This document shows positions 10,529-24,673 of a stretch of DNA of 64,000 bases, one piece after another. The notes under the pieces are model-generated. The model saw nothing but the letters and a program-made list of their open reading frames with translations, was not told where the DNA came from and made no database searches. The DNA lies in the NCBI GenBank assembly GCA_030063045.1, contig JAQSEB010000058.1:248001-312000 (forward strand). Reading direction: 5' to 3'. Numbering within the stretch: position 1 is the first letter of the stretch; the number at the start of each line of letters is the position of its first letter. Source of the DNA: Pratylenchus scribneri (taxonomy: Eukaryota; Nematoda; Chromadorea; Rhabditida; Pratylenchidae). The position numbers were made by a program, and so were the translations under genes.

Positions 10529-13500
10529 ATGTGGGGTCGTTCAAATGGGCGAAGGCAACGTGCCATTATAACTAGACGAACATTTTCACCGAATAATAAT
10601 ACAATTGCATTAACTGCTGATTTTTTGATGACGGACAATGTGCCGAGCGAATGTTTGCCAGGAACATCTTCTACAACCACTCATTCCCTCCATCGATTAC
10701 GCAATGAAATTAGTGGAGAAAAGCCGAAAAAATGCACTTGTCGATATTTATGGAATACAGAATTGCATGGGCTGACCGCATTCCTCAAGGCTTGTTCAAT
10801 ATTTTTGCCAAAATATAGCATAAATGAAGTCTATTGAATTCATTTGGGATTGGGATTAATTAGCAATATTTTTCTTTTAGAATTACTAATATTGATAGGT
10901 TTTTTATTCTTAAAATTACTGTATTATGTATTGGAAACACCAATTTTATTTACTTTTATGGATAATCTTATCATCTGAATCATTTAGAGCCGCTCAATTG
11001 CGGAACGTATTTTTTGGGGCACAATCATCGCCATTTGCTTGTTATTTTCATTGTTGACCACGGAATGGATGTTCGATGATTATTTCGATCGGCAAACCGC
11101 AACATTGATTACCATTGAGCAGAGACAACGCCGAGATGGGTTAGGAAAGAAAATACGAATTAAATTCATACATATCAATATTTTATCAGTGCCCGAGGTC
11201 TTCGAATGCCGGTGCTGGTTGTTTGTCCAAAGAATCCGGACTCGCTCAAATACAATTTGATTTTACGGGACATTGGAAGGAGATTGCCCCGACTTGATAG
11301 AGTCACCGTGGGACGGCTAATCAGTTTTGCAATTGCCGGGGCCGGATTTAGCAATGTTGGCCAATTCATGAAACGAAGGAGCATTCAAAATATCACTGAA
11401 CAGGAGGCAAGCAAAATTATTTTGTATTTTTTGGAATGAACTATGGAATTCGTTAGGCCTTTTCAAGCATCGCAAAATGTTACGTTGTAGTTTATTATTT
11501 GAAATTGAAGTAAATTAAATAATATAATAGGGTAATTTCTTTTTTGATGAATAGTTCACGAATTTAGTAAATTTAAATATAAATAATTCAGAAGATAGCG
11601 AATTTCCTTCCCTTTAAAATGATACCAAAACCATTAAAATTGGTTTAATTTGAAGAAAGTTTTGTTTTAAAAATGAATGGGCATTAGAAAAAAGAGAGGC
11701 AACAAAAACAAATCACTCAATAATTCTCTTCCTGTGGCTATAGATGAAAAGAGAGTAAGTACGGTATCGCTTTTGATTGAAATTGATGAGTGACAATTTT
11801 TCCTTTCTTTTCCTTTAGAGAATTGAGTGTGTCCTTAGGTTTTTTGACCATAATTTTTGAATGGGAATTGGAGGTACAATTTCTGATCTATAGAAAAATA
11901 AAAAATATGCTAAATTTATTCACACATATTCTATAATTATATTTTTGATATTTTTTGTGTTTTTAGCTAATTCTGATTTTTGTGTTTTTATCTAATTCTG
12001 ATTTTTTGTGTTTTTAGCTAATTCTGATTTTTTGTGTTTTTAGCTAATTCTGATTTTTTGTGTTTTTAGCTAATTCTGATTTTTTGTGTTTTTAGCTAAT
12101 TCTGATTTTTTGTGTTTTTAGCTAATTCTGATTTTTTGTGTTTTTAGCTAATTCTGATTTTTTGTGTTTTTAGCTAATTCTGATTTTTTGTGTTTTTAGC
12201 TAATTCTGATTTTTTGTGTTTTTAGCTAATTCTGATTTTTTGTGTTTTTAGCTAATTCTGATTTTTTGTGTTTTTAGCTAATTCTGATTTTTTGTGTTTT
12301 TAGCTAATTCTGATTTTTTGTGTTTTTAGCTATTCTGATTTTTTGTGTTTTTATCTAATTCTGATTTTTTGTGTTTTTAGCTAATTCTGATTTTTTGTGT
12401 TTTTAGCTATTCTGATTTTTTGTGTTTTTATCTAATTCTGATTTTTTGTGTTTTTTAGCTAATTCTGATTTTTGTGTTTTTATCTAATTCTGATTTTTTG
12501 TGTTTTTAGCTAATTCTGATTTTTTGTGTTTTTAGCTAATTCTGATTTTTTGTGTTTTTAGCTATTCTGATTTTTTGTGTTTTTAGCTAATTCTGATTTT
12601 TTGTGTTTTTAGCTAATTCTGATTTGTGTTTTTTTTCTAATTCTGATTTTTTATGTTTTTTAATTAATTCTGATTTTTTGTGTTTTTATCTAATTCTGAT
12701 TTTTTGTGTTTTTTAGCTAATTCTGATTTTTGTGTTTTTATCTAATTCTGATTTTTTGTGTTTTTAGCTAATTCTGATTTTTTGTGTTTTTAGCTAATTC
12801 TGATTTTTTGTGTTTTTAGCTAATTCTGATTTTTTGTGTTTTTAACTAATTCTGATTTTTTGTGTTTTTTTTCTAATTCTGATTTTTTATGTTTTTTAGT
12901 TAATTCTGATTTTTTGTGTTTTTATCTAATTCTGATATTTTGTGTTTTTAGCTAATGCTGATTTTTTATATTGCTCGAATTTAGTTTCTACATTTTTTTA
13001 TTATTTACCATTATTTCAGATTCAGCGTCTCTATTCCCTTTTCCGCCGTTGGAAAGGTCATCGAAATTTGGACGAATTCTACACTGATTTATTCGAAAAA
13101 TACGGCTACACATGCCAAGATGTGAATATGAATACCATAAATTTAAGAAGAATTGCCATTTTTGATTATGATTATGATAATTCATCATTTTATACTTTTT
13201 CTGCAGCTTCTCCAGCGTTGCATGTACGGTTATCAGGAGATTCCATGCTGCGATGTTTTCGTCCCATATTATGTGATGTTGCGTGGTCGTTGCATGCGTC
13301 TGAATCACACTTTCTATCAAATGGATCCATCCGACTATGGACGAATTCAAGTTTATTTGGTGAGAAAGTATTTGAATTACCAAATTTAAAATGATAAAAT
13401 TGTGTTTATTAATTCAGTGCCTTTCTCAATTATTTAAACATTTTTATACATCTCTTTTTACTTTCAGAATCAAATGACCAGCCGACTGACAGAACCAACT

Positions 13501-14705
13501 GGAATGCAGGTTGAAATTTACCTAAAATGGAACTTCTCTAATTTTAGCCCCAAATTATTGCATATTTGACGGATGAATACCGGGCAGTGGGCTTATTCCC
13601 TCGTTATTATGTGCATTTTCATTCATCAATTTTGTTGCGTGCCCGAAATCGACGAATCACAATGCTGCCGGGCAATGAACAATGCCAAAGTAATCCAGAG
13701 GATCAGGTGAGTGAATAGAATGACATCATTTACCCTGCTTACTTAATTTGAATTTTGTAGGGCCGTAATTCATGTTGGCTTCGTCGTTGGCTTTATGAAA
13801 AGGTGGTGGAACCATTCAATTGCACTGTTTTCTATTTGGGCCGAATCCGTTACAAAAATATTCCAATTTGTGAGCCAATCACCCTCGTTCGAAACTATTT
13901 CTCAGTCATCAACATTCGATTGGATAATGATTTGAATAAACGGGTGTGATTTTTGAAAATTGAATTAATGTGGGATTAATAAATAGAAATGGGATTGTTT
14001 TTCTTTCATTTTACGCCACTCTCAGTGTACAGTATTTTTGTCTAATTTACTTGGTTAAAAAATATAATCTTATTTCCATTGAATTTTATTCCCATTTCAA
14101 TCCCAATAATGCCTTTTTCAGTGTTTGCCAGCCTGCAATCGGACAGAACATGTATTCCAGGAATTTCGGCCAAAAGCCTCAGTCCTCCGTCACAATTATA
14201 TTCCTGCATTCCGTGTGGAATTGTATTTCACAAATTTAGAGGTAAATTCTACTTACTCTACCATTGAATTGTTGGCTATGGAAAGTGAGATTATTTTTCT
14301 ATTATTTAAAATTCTTGGCCATAATTTTTCATTGAGGGAAAATTAAACCAATCATAGTTCAAGAATTTATTTTGAACTCTTCTCTATTAAACCCCCCCCC
14401 CCCCCTAAATTATTTTCCAGATTGAAGTCTATCAAGAAGTTTTGACCACAACACTGCCCGGCTTCGTCTCCCAATTGGGCGGCCAATCCGGCCTTTTCGT
14501 TGGCCTCTCCGTCTGTTCCATAATCCAAATTGGCATTTCACTTTTCTGGAAATGTCATCGATGGTATCGAAAATTCTATTTGGGCAAAGGACGTCTGGAT
14601 GGAGGATGGCGAGGAAGGCGAAGGGCAAGTCGCGCGGCCTTGGCCAGTCTTCATCAAATGGACACCCAAGAATCGAATGCCAGCAACACAAGTGGATGGG
14701 GATAA
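10529..14705 (+). CDS. DEG/ENaC (degenerin/amiloride-sensitive) sodium channel subunit
   Basis: Exons 10529-10828, 10988-11139, 11190-11406, 13020-13121, 13207-13359, 13468-13509, 13548-13706, 13761-13943, 14122-14241 and 14421-14705 sum to 1713 nt, 570 residues. Landmarks in order: HG motif (ELHGLTAF), TM1 (IFWGTIIAICLLFSLL), the post-TM1 PVLVVCPKN motif, a Cys-rich extracellular domain (YGYTCQD, CMYGYQEIPCCDVF, RGRCMRLN, CLPACNRTEHVFQEF), and the TM2 selectivity region GGQSGLFVGLS, where GLS is the GxS filter. The tail is short and basic. The extracellular domain is compact for the family. Exon 1's donor (10829) is the least certain. Intron 3 starts with GC (GAG|GCAAGC), is 1.6 kb long and is mostly minisatellite. 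It forms trimeric Na+ channels at the plasma membrane; gating stimulus unknown. Confidence 0.9.
11728..11840. repeat. Inverted partner of the 3.3-kb repeat
   Basis: Over ~110 bp this matches the reverse complement of 3240-3360 with few differences; the shared core is CTTTTGATTGAAATTGATGA. It lies in DEG/ENaC intron 3, just before the minisatellite. Confidence 0.7.
11949..12968 (+). repeat. 26-bp minisatellite in DEG/ENaC intron
   Basis: About 38-40 head-to-tail units of ~26 bp fill ~1 kb. Nearly every unit contains GTGTTTTTAGCTAATTCTG. Variants are small indels (GCTATTCTG, TATCTAATTCTG) and T-run length changes, commoner toward the right end. Each unit carries a pyrimidine tract followed by TAG, so the coding strand shows dozens of 3'-splice-site look-alikes before the true acceptor at 13018-13019. 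Confidence 0.95.
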
Positions 14706-15429
14706 TATTGAAATGATATGAATGGAAATAAATAAAAATTGAAGGGATTATTTTTAATTATTGCAACTTTTGTACTCATAATAAAGATTAAATTCAAATA
14801 AATTGTCTCCATTTTTACCTAAAATGTGTCTATGTCTCATCCAATTTCATTCAAAAAAGCCAATTTTCTGCAAAAATTGTGTTATTGTGCACTTGGAAGG
14901 GAGAACAACTGTCTATTTTCCTCAATTTCTTCCTTCATTCATTTTAGGGCCAAACATTTAAGGCCAAAATAAAAGAAGGGTCGACCGCGAGGTCAGAGGG
15001 CCAATAAATCGAGTCAGCCACCCTTTCGGCCGTCAAAACAAGTGATTTGAGGAAACAAATGGCAAAAAGGGAAACTTCCAATTTTTCTATTAGTCTTTTA
15101 GGCACCGCTGGCCATTCGTCTGGTTTTCCTTTGGATTAGCGGCTAAAGGCCCAGAATGATTTATTTTTGCCACTTTTCTATTGATTTGGATGGCAAAATT
15201 GGTGGCTTTAATCTAATCAGATGACTACTTCCCATTCATTTCATATTTATTTTTTTATAATTAAAAACAACCACCTTTTATAATTTTATTCTCAGCTGTC
15301 TTATTTCCAAATTGGACTTTCATTCATCCCAATCGGATTTCCTTCAAAAGAAATTTATTTTTATGAACAAAAATAAGCAAAATTATTCCTTTTTTGCTCT
15401 CCAATTCCCTAACAATTTAGCCAAAAAAA
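14706..15429. other. Intergenic, upstream of the cathepsin gene
   Basis: No exon is seen. The interval holds the DEG/ENaC 3' end and presumably the promoter of the cathepsin gene. Confidence 0.5.
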
Positions 15430-17894
<2,465 letters not shown>

Positions 17895-18374
17895 ATTCTT
17901 TGGCATATTTATGCCCGAATAACTTGAATCCAATTAATAATAATTTCAAAAAATCAAATATGAATAATTTTTTATCTATGTAAATTGTAAATAAATAAAT
18001 ATGCCACCATCCATGAAATATATCAAAAAGACATAAATAAATTATAAACTTAAAAGCATAAATAATAGATGAAAGAAATATAGATGTAAAGCCATAAAAT
18101 TAAATAAATAAACATATATCAAAATAAATTATCGAATGTGGGGGGGGGGGGGGGGGGGGACTGGGGGAGGAGGGGGAATGGACTTAGCAAATTAAGATTA
18201 AAATTAAATTAAAATATTCAAGAATAATTAAGACAAAGAAAATTATGAGAAAGAGGATTAAAATTAAAACTTAAAATTAAAATGCCCTAATAAATAAAAC
18301 AAATAAATATTGAAAATGAACAGTAAAATTCAAAACATTCAAAAATCTTCCCAATTCAAAATTCATCCATTCAA
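17895..18374. other. Convergent intergenic stretch with poly-G tract
   Basis: This separates the 3' ends of the cathepsin (+) and BAR-like (-) genes. It holds an uninterrupted G-run of about 20 bases at 18141-18160, followed by more G-rich sequence to about 18177, in otherwise AT-rich DNA. No exon is seen. Confidence 0.6.
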
Positions 18375-20356
18375 TCATTGTCTGCCGCCAAGCCAGCCCG
18401 TCAATGAGCGCTCTTGTGCTTCCCGTTGGATTCTTTGTTTAATTTCCAATGATTCCGCAAATGGATTTTTGGCCAGCTTTGGATATAATTGATTTGCAGG
18501 TCGGCTCGATGAAGTGGTGGGAGAATGGTTGACCAAAAATGTATCTGCTCCAATTGAATGACGATTTGGATTGTTGCGCTATAAAAAATAAAAATTAAAA
18601 AATTATTTTATGTTTTTTTACAAACTAAATTTCAATTTTAATTTATTATTTATGTTTAAAAAAGATTTGCTTCCAGCAGGAATCGAACCCGCGACCTCTG
18701 GAGGAATTCCCCCAGCGCTCTACCACCTGAGCTATGGAAACCCAGGACGTCCTTCGGATAAATTTACATAATCTTTTTAAGGGTATTTTGTTAATTTAAA
18801 TTTTTTTATGAAAATTCTTCTTTTAAACTACATTAATAAGTGGGAGGTCCTTCATTTAAATTACTCTATTAAATTAATAAAATTCTTTCAAATAAAATGA
18901 AAACTAACCACGGCTCGAGGTGTGTCCGCAACACTGTCGGCCAATTCAATGGGCGGTGCGGTTGGAGTGTAGGCTGGTGGAGGAGTCATCGGAAATACTA
19001 GTTGTGCAAATGAAGGCAACGGAGGAGGAGGAGGCACTCGATCACGAATTCGACGTTTGTGCTGTCCATTTTGTTGACTATTGCCAGTGCCAGAATTATT
19101 GTGCGTAATTGGAAGAGGTGGTGGATGAGATTGACGGCGAGAATTGGGTTGACGATTTTGGCCGTTAGTTGGAGGATTGGTTGGCATTTGATCCTGAAAA
19201 AAAATGTTTTAAAATTTAATAATTTTATGATTTATTTTTAAATTCTTTTTGAATATTCCAATTCTAATTACAATCAAAACTCACTTGATTAGCGGATTCG
19301 AGTGAATCACGCAATTGGGTGACGCGTTGACGAGTCTCGGCCCTGCTTGGGTAGTTCATTTGACAAATGTCCTGGTTAGCAATTGCTGGCACAAATTCCA
19401 CCAGTTCCTGTTGGCAGGCTGAAATCATTTTCAGTTGCTTGGCCAAATTCAATTGAGCATCGGCGATTTTCTTGAAGGTAAAATTACATTGATTTTCTCC
19501 ACTTTTCAATTCATTTTACCTTTAATCCTTCTTGAAGGTGATAAATTTTGCAAACTTCCGCTTCCATCCTCTCATGGGCCAATTTCCTTTCCGCCTCCTC
19601 CCGTTCCAACCGTGCTTCAGCCAATTTGACTCGGTGTTCATGACTGTCGCTGACACGCCCACTCTTTCGCAATGAAGACTCCAATGCAGCCCATTTGTCC
19701 CATTCTTTCTTCTCCTTTTTTCCCCGTTTCATGGCTTCATCCAGTCTCTTTTGAAGTTGCTGAAATAATAAATTTTTACATTAACTTTTTTAAAATAGTC
19801 ACTTTAAGGGATTTTTCGTATTCTTCGGCGAATTTAAATTCGCGATCGGCGCTCATTCCCAATAATTCGCTTGTTCGTTCAACAATGTCGGCCATTGCAT
19901 TGTTGTTAGCCCCTTTTGCCCATTTACTAAATGCATTGGCCGCTTTCCGTCGGAAATCCGCTGTTTTGGCTGTCAATTTTCTGAAAAATTAGATATTTAA
20001 TTTTTGTTTATTTTTTTTTTCAATAATAATCGTAAAAAATAAAACAAACCCGGTTGCTCGCAACGCCTGAATACCAGCCAACAACTGAATATAAAGAGAT
20101 TAAATAGAATATTTTAAATATTTATGAAGACCTGATCTTCGTCTTCGCCAGCTCCATCATCCCGTTCTCGTGGTCCTTGGCGCCAAAATCGAAGAAACGA
20201 TAAAAGGCCTTCGCTGCTTTCTTGACTCCGTCTTCTATTTTCTATCATCGGTGGTGGTGATCGAACTAGATAAATTTCAATAAAATTTCTATTTGATTTC
20301 AATCGATTACCATTTGCCGAAGTTGTAGAAGCAGGTGCACTTCGTCGATGTAACAT
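18375..20356 (-). CDS. Coiled-coil protein, possibly BAR-domain, with Pro-rich tail
   Basis: Exons 20311-20356, 20132-20265, 20050-20084, 19803-19980, 19520-19759, 19285-19470, 18909-19193 and 18375-18578 sum to 1308 nt, 435 residues. The N terminus is short and Ser/Arg-rich. Residues of about 60-290 are almost entirely charged helix (FKFAEEYEKSLKQLQKRLDE, KLAEARLEREEAERKLAHER, LNLAKQLKMISACQQELVEF), with the spacing of BAR/F-BAR membrane-bending domains. Residues of about 295-385 are Pro/Gln-rich with PPPPPLP and PMTPPPAYTP, likely SH3 or WW ligands. I cannot name the family; BAR/F-BAR membership is inferred from helix length and layout. A tRNA-like sequence lies in the last intron on the same strand. 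Confidence 0.8.
18669..18741 (-). tRNA. tRNA-like sequence with abnormal anticodon arm (possible pseudogene)
   Basis: The minus-strand sequence opens GTTTCCATAGCTCAGGTGG and closes GGTTCGATTCCTGC followed by TGGAAGC. The 7-bp acceptor stem (one G-T pair), the D stem GCTC/GAGC and the 5-bp T stem with a TTCGATT loop are all present. The anticodon region is 18 nt instead of 17 and folds best as a 7-bp stem with an AATT tetraloop; no normal anticodon with T33 can be placed. It lies in the last intron of the coiled-coil gene. Confidence 0.6.
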
Positions 20357-22955
20357 TTCAACGGAATAAATAGGAAGTTTGTCGTTATTGATGAATTTAT
20401 ATTTACAGAAGTTTATAGGAACGATGGATTTTGTTTGCTTGGAGAAGAACTTACCGCTGTGGCTGTAATAAAATAAAATTTTATATTATCAATTTAAATT
20501 TGAGCATAAAAAATCGAAATTAAAAGCGAATGGTTTTTCGTTGAATTTTTAAAAATCAATCGAATTATTTAAAATATGTATTAAATTTTCAATCAAAAAA
20601 GCCAATATGCCTAGCTACTAAAATTTATTTAGTTAACCTTTTATCCGCTTTTCTTTTCGTTTTATTCATCGATTTTTTGTAATTTTGTGACGATAATATT
20701 TGAAAAACGAGAAGGGAAAGCATTTTTTAGGAATATTTCTTTTTTTTTTCAAAAAAGATGAAAATGGAAATTTTTTGTCAATCTTATTTTATTGGGCTGA
20801 CTATTTTTGGTGGATCTTAAATTGAGATTGAAAACGTGACACAGGGGAATTCCCGGTGGAACAAAACTGATGAGTGGAATGGAAATATGAGATTTTTGGC
20901 TATATTCGTCAAAAAAAAAAAATAAGAAATATGCATTCTTTATCATAGCTCTGCTGAGGAAAATAAAATTAATGGATAAATTTTTGACCGAAAATTTGGA
21001 TTAAGTACAAAAAGAAAGACCGAATTCTAGTCCTAGCCAAATGCGCATTGAGCACATTTGCATTCAAATGATGAATGAACAATGAATATATTGAGGAAAG
21101 GATGAGTGCTCGCACTGGGAGGGAATGGTCCAATTTTGGGCTTGCTCTGAATAAGTGGGGATGGGTCAAATACGCAGCACATCTGCTGCTTTGTTGGCCC
21201 TTTTTCCTCCGGGGGGAAACTGGCTATTTGGCTTTTCTCTCCCTCCAAGGGTAACCAAATGACCGAGGTGAAAGGTCTCCCAGAGACCGAGAGGATATGG
21301 TGGGAAAGGACGCTTATTTTATATTTATTCAAAGGTCCAATGTCCAAAGGCCTCTGCTAAAGGGTCAGAAATATTCACATTCGCCATTTGGCGAAATGTG
21401 CCGGAGACGAAGAAGGTCAATGCCAATAGAAATTAGCAATGGCATCGAATGAATGAAAATGGACTGCGGGTCAACCGACAGCCTCTCCTCTATATATTTC
21501 CTCTTCGCAGTGACTCAGATGTAGAGCCCTCCATCCAAAGCCCCAACACCCTCATTTTAATCGATTCTGTGACCATTGATGAATGCACATCTTTGGGCAT
21601 TTTTTTTATGAGGATGAGGATGGCTAGGGGAATGGAATGGGGACAAAGTCGAACAAAATAAGGACAAATTTTCTGCAGGATTTGTATGTTGATGGTCGGT
21701 AGCCCAGTTGATGGAATGTAAGAAATGATTGGGAAGATTGCCACTAACACATTACATTAAATGGCCTTCATTGGCTTTGTGTATGCGCAATGGGAAATTG
21801 ATTTGCATTTTCGGGGAGACGGCCTCTCCTTGCCTTTCTATAGTTTTTAGTTTGAGGGAAAAAACCCTTGTGGAAGGAGATATATTTCGCTAATATAATA
21901 AGATAAAATCTATGGAGTAAATGGTAAAACCTCAAATTATTTTTAAAAAAATGTATAAATTGCCTTTGTTATAAAAGGAAAACCTGTATGAACTGCAAAC
22001 AATGAGACTTGATTTCTTTCTCATATGATCTCCTTGATTTTTTATTTGTATTTTTTTTTTCCTTTTCTATCTTGTCTTGTCCTTTTTAAACGGAACGATC
22101 GTGAAAAAGTGGGGCATGTGAGAAAGCAAAGCAGATGCGGAACAGTTGGAATGAAATTCAGATAATGTAAAAGGCAAATACTGAAATTTTACAATTTCCG
22201 TAAAATGTAAAAAAGTTTGTGACCAATTGTTCAACATTTTGTTTGAGAAATTGTATAAAAATAGAAGGACCAAGACGCAAGACCAAAGGAATTTGCGCAT
22301 CGAATCGCTCGCATGCGCATCTAGAATCTAGTCGATAGAGATACGGTAATCAAAATTTTAATGCTTATATTTATTTTTATGACAAATGATCTCAATTATC
22401 GATTCCATTCCATTTCCAATTTCCATTCCGAACATGGGTCGGGTCCGAACCCGAACCGATTCTGATCGATTTCTGAATTCTGATTCCGGCATTGACAGCA
22501 GAATTTCGTCGTCGTTCATAGGGGATACGTTTATGTTTAAAAAAAAAACTTTGTATTAATAATTATATTTATCAAATCATGTCAAATTACAATTAAACAT
22601 TACATAAGAGCTGTATTTTTTTTTAATTAATTTTCTAACTTTCATCATCATCCCCTTCATCTCATTCCATGCCCATGCCCATGGTCCAGCATATTTTTCA
22701 ATCACTATATTCTCATTCAAACAAATTCACTTCCATTAAATTTAATCTCCAATCAAACAATTCAAAAATTTATTCTAAAATGAAGACAAATGACAAATTA
22801 AAGATGCATTATGGATGGGTAATTGTTAGTTGGTCATTCCATCAAAATGATGAGCATTAAAAAAAGAATATTCATATTCATTTAATAGAAAAATTATTTT
22901 TAGCATTTATAACTTGTTTCTCAATTTACTGATTACTGACAAATTGATATTGAAA
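20357..22955. other. 2.6-kb divergent intergenic stretch
   Basis: This lies between the divergent starts of the coiled-coil gene (-) and the CCCH gene (+), so promoters for both are expected. I see no convincing exon. On the minus strand a short segment near 20450-20460 has splice-like borders and could be a 5' UTR exon. Confidence 0.5.
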
Positions 22956-24200
22956 ATGATGGCCCCTGCCGATCCCAGCAATATCAGCAATGATTCATCT
23001 GAAGTGCCAAAATCGCCTAATCCTTCAACAACCTCCTCGAACAAGAGTCGCAAAGATTACAATTCCGTGGAGGATGATGCGCAGTGGCGACAGCTTATGG
23101 AAAATCACGTGAGAACAGAATCTTAATTTAATCAATAATCATACATTCAATTTAGCATCAACAGTGCGACTTTGAGAAATGCAAGGGAAAGCGCACCAAT
23201 GGACTCTACATGTGTCAGGTAAACTTAAATATGGAAGATTTAAAATTACAAAAAATTTACAGTTCTCAAACATTCCGGGCAACGTCTACAGTCAATATTT
23301 GCGTCATTGCCGCCGTTTGAACGCCTACAAAACAAAACCATGCCGCAATTTTTACGGGAATGGACATTGCAAGTCTGGTGACAAATGTCCATTCTACCAT
23401 AATGCTGAAGAGCAGAAACAACCACCGGAGCTGGAATTCGACCAAATCTTCATGGACCAATCGGGCAGCATCATCAACGCAAGCATGTGCGGCATTGAGA
23501 ATATGGGCATGTTGGATTGGAATGGTGGCCTCAATGCCGGAATGGGCAATTATTTGCTTGGTGGTGGTGGTGGCGGCGGCTCAAATCCGTCGACGCCAAT
23601 TCTTCTTCAACATCAACAGCAATTCTTCCCAAGTCATCAACAACAACAAATACAGCAACAGCAGCAGCAATTAGCAGCCATGGCCACTCATCAGCTCTAC
23701 AAAATGGTCGATTCAATTTCCAATCGAGTTCGTCCACTTGAACAGAAATTGATTAGGTTTGTTTTTTTTTTCTTACAATTATCCGAATTTATGATTTTTT
23801 TACAGACATCTTCATGAAACCTCCAAATTCTTCTATGCGAGTCCGACGGATAATTCAGCAGTGAAACATCGATCGAATAGTAAATAAAAAATTTCACATT
23901 TTTAATTCATTCCAAAATTCAGGTTTTTCTCGCGCTGTGGGTGACAACATCAAACATCAACAACTGCAAATTGATGGCCCAGGAGTCAATGGTCACGACT
24001 TCGATTTTGGTCGTAGCTTCCATCTCTTCAATGAGTCCTATCCGCTGAAGAATTTGCCAACCGATTTTTCTTCGGTCACTGCCACCTGTTCATCTGCGTC
24101 CGCAACGACCATCACCACCAACGACGAGAACAACAATGAGGGCGAGGATCCGCCTACTCCACTGGCCACCGACAAATACCAACGTGACCGTGATGCCTAA
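22956..24200 (+). CDS. CCCH zinc-finger protein, RNA-binding type
   Basis: Exons 22956-23108, 23156-23218, 23263-23756, 23806-23879 and 23923-24200 give 1062 nt, 353 residues. After a Ser/Asn-rich start comes a Cys/His-rich segment, HQQCDFEKCKGKRTNGLYMC then YLRHC, possibly a second, atypical zinc site. A canonical C-x8-C-x5-C-x3-H finger follows: KPCRNFYGNGHC, KSGDKC, PFYH. It is preceded by the YKTKPC lead-in typical of tristetraprolin-class fingers. Downstream are a Gly run, Gln-rich tracts, a helix (ISNRVRPLEQKLIRHLHET) and a Ser/Thr/Asn-rich tail. One CCCH finger of this type usually binds AU-rich RNA; the target is unknown. An additional upstream exon cannot be excluded. Confidence 0.82.
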
Positions 24201-24673
24201 ATGTTGGACAGGAGACAAGAAGAGAAGATGAATTATAGGAAACGAGGATGGAAGGAAATTAATTTGACTCAAATGAGGAATGGAGGATAATTTGTTGATT
24301 TATATACCTATTCAATCCCACACCATACATCCCATTAAACCTATTTATTCCGATCCTATTTTGCCCAACTTCCAATTTGTCTTGTAAAATTTAAATTATT
24401 ATCATTTTTCCATTCTGATTGATTTGATTATTTAAAAACTTTGAATCATAATTGATTAAATTCGAAAACAACAATATTTGATTTATATAAATTTGGATGT
24501 GGAAATGGTCATTCATTCAATTATATAGATTTGATAAAAACTCAGTAATTGTTGCTCTAAAAGAATAATGATGACAAATTGAATAATTATCTAACCCTAA
24601 ATTTTTTCCTATTCACAATTTTACATTAAAAATACACAATTATTTTAATTTTATTAGCTAAATTGACAATTTT
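24201..24673. other. Intergenic stretch between CCCH gene and GRWD1
   Basis: AT-rich, no exon seen; it holds the CCCH 3' UTR and the GRWD1 promoter region. Confidence 0.5.
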
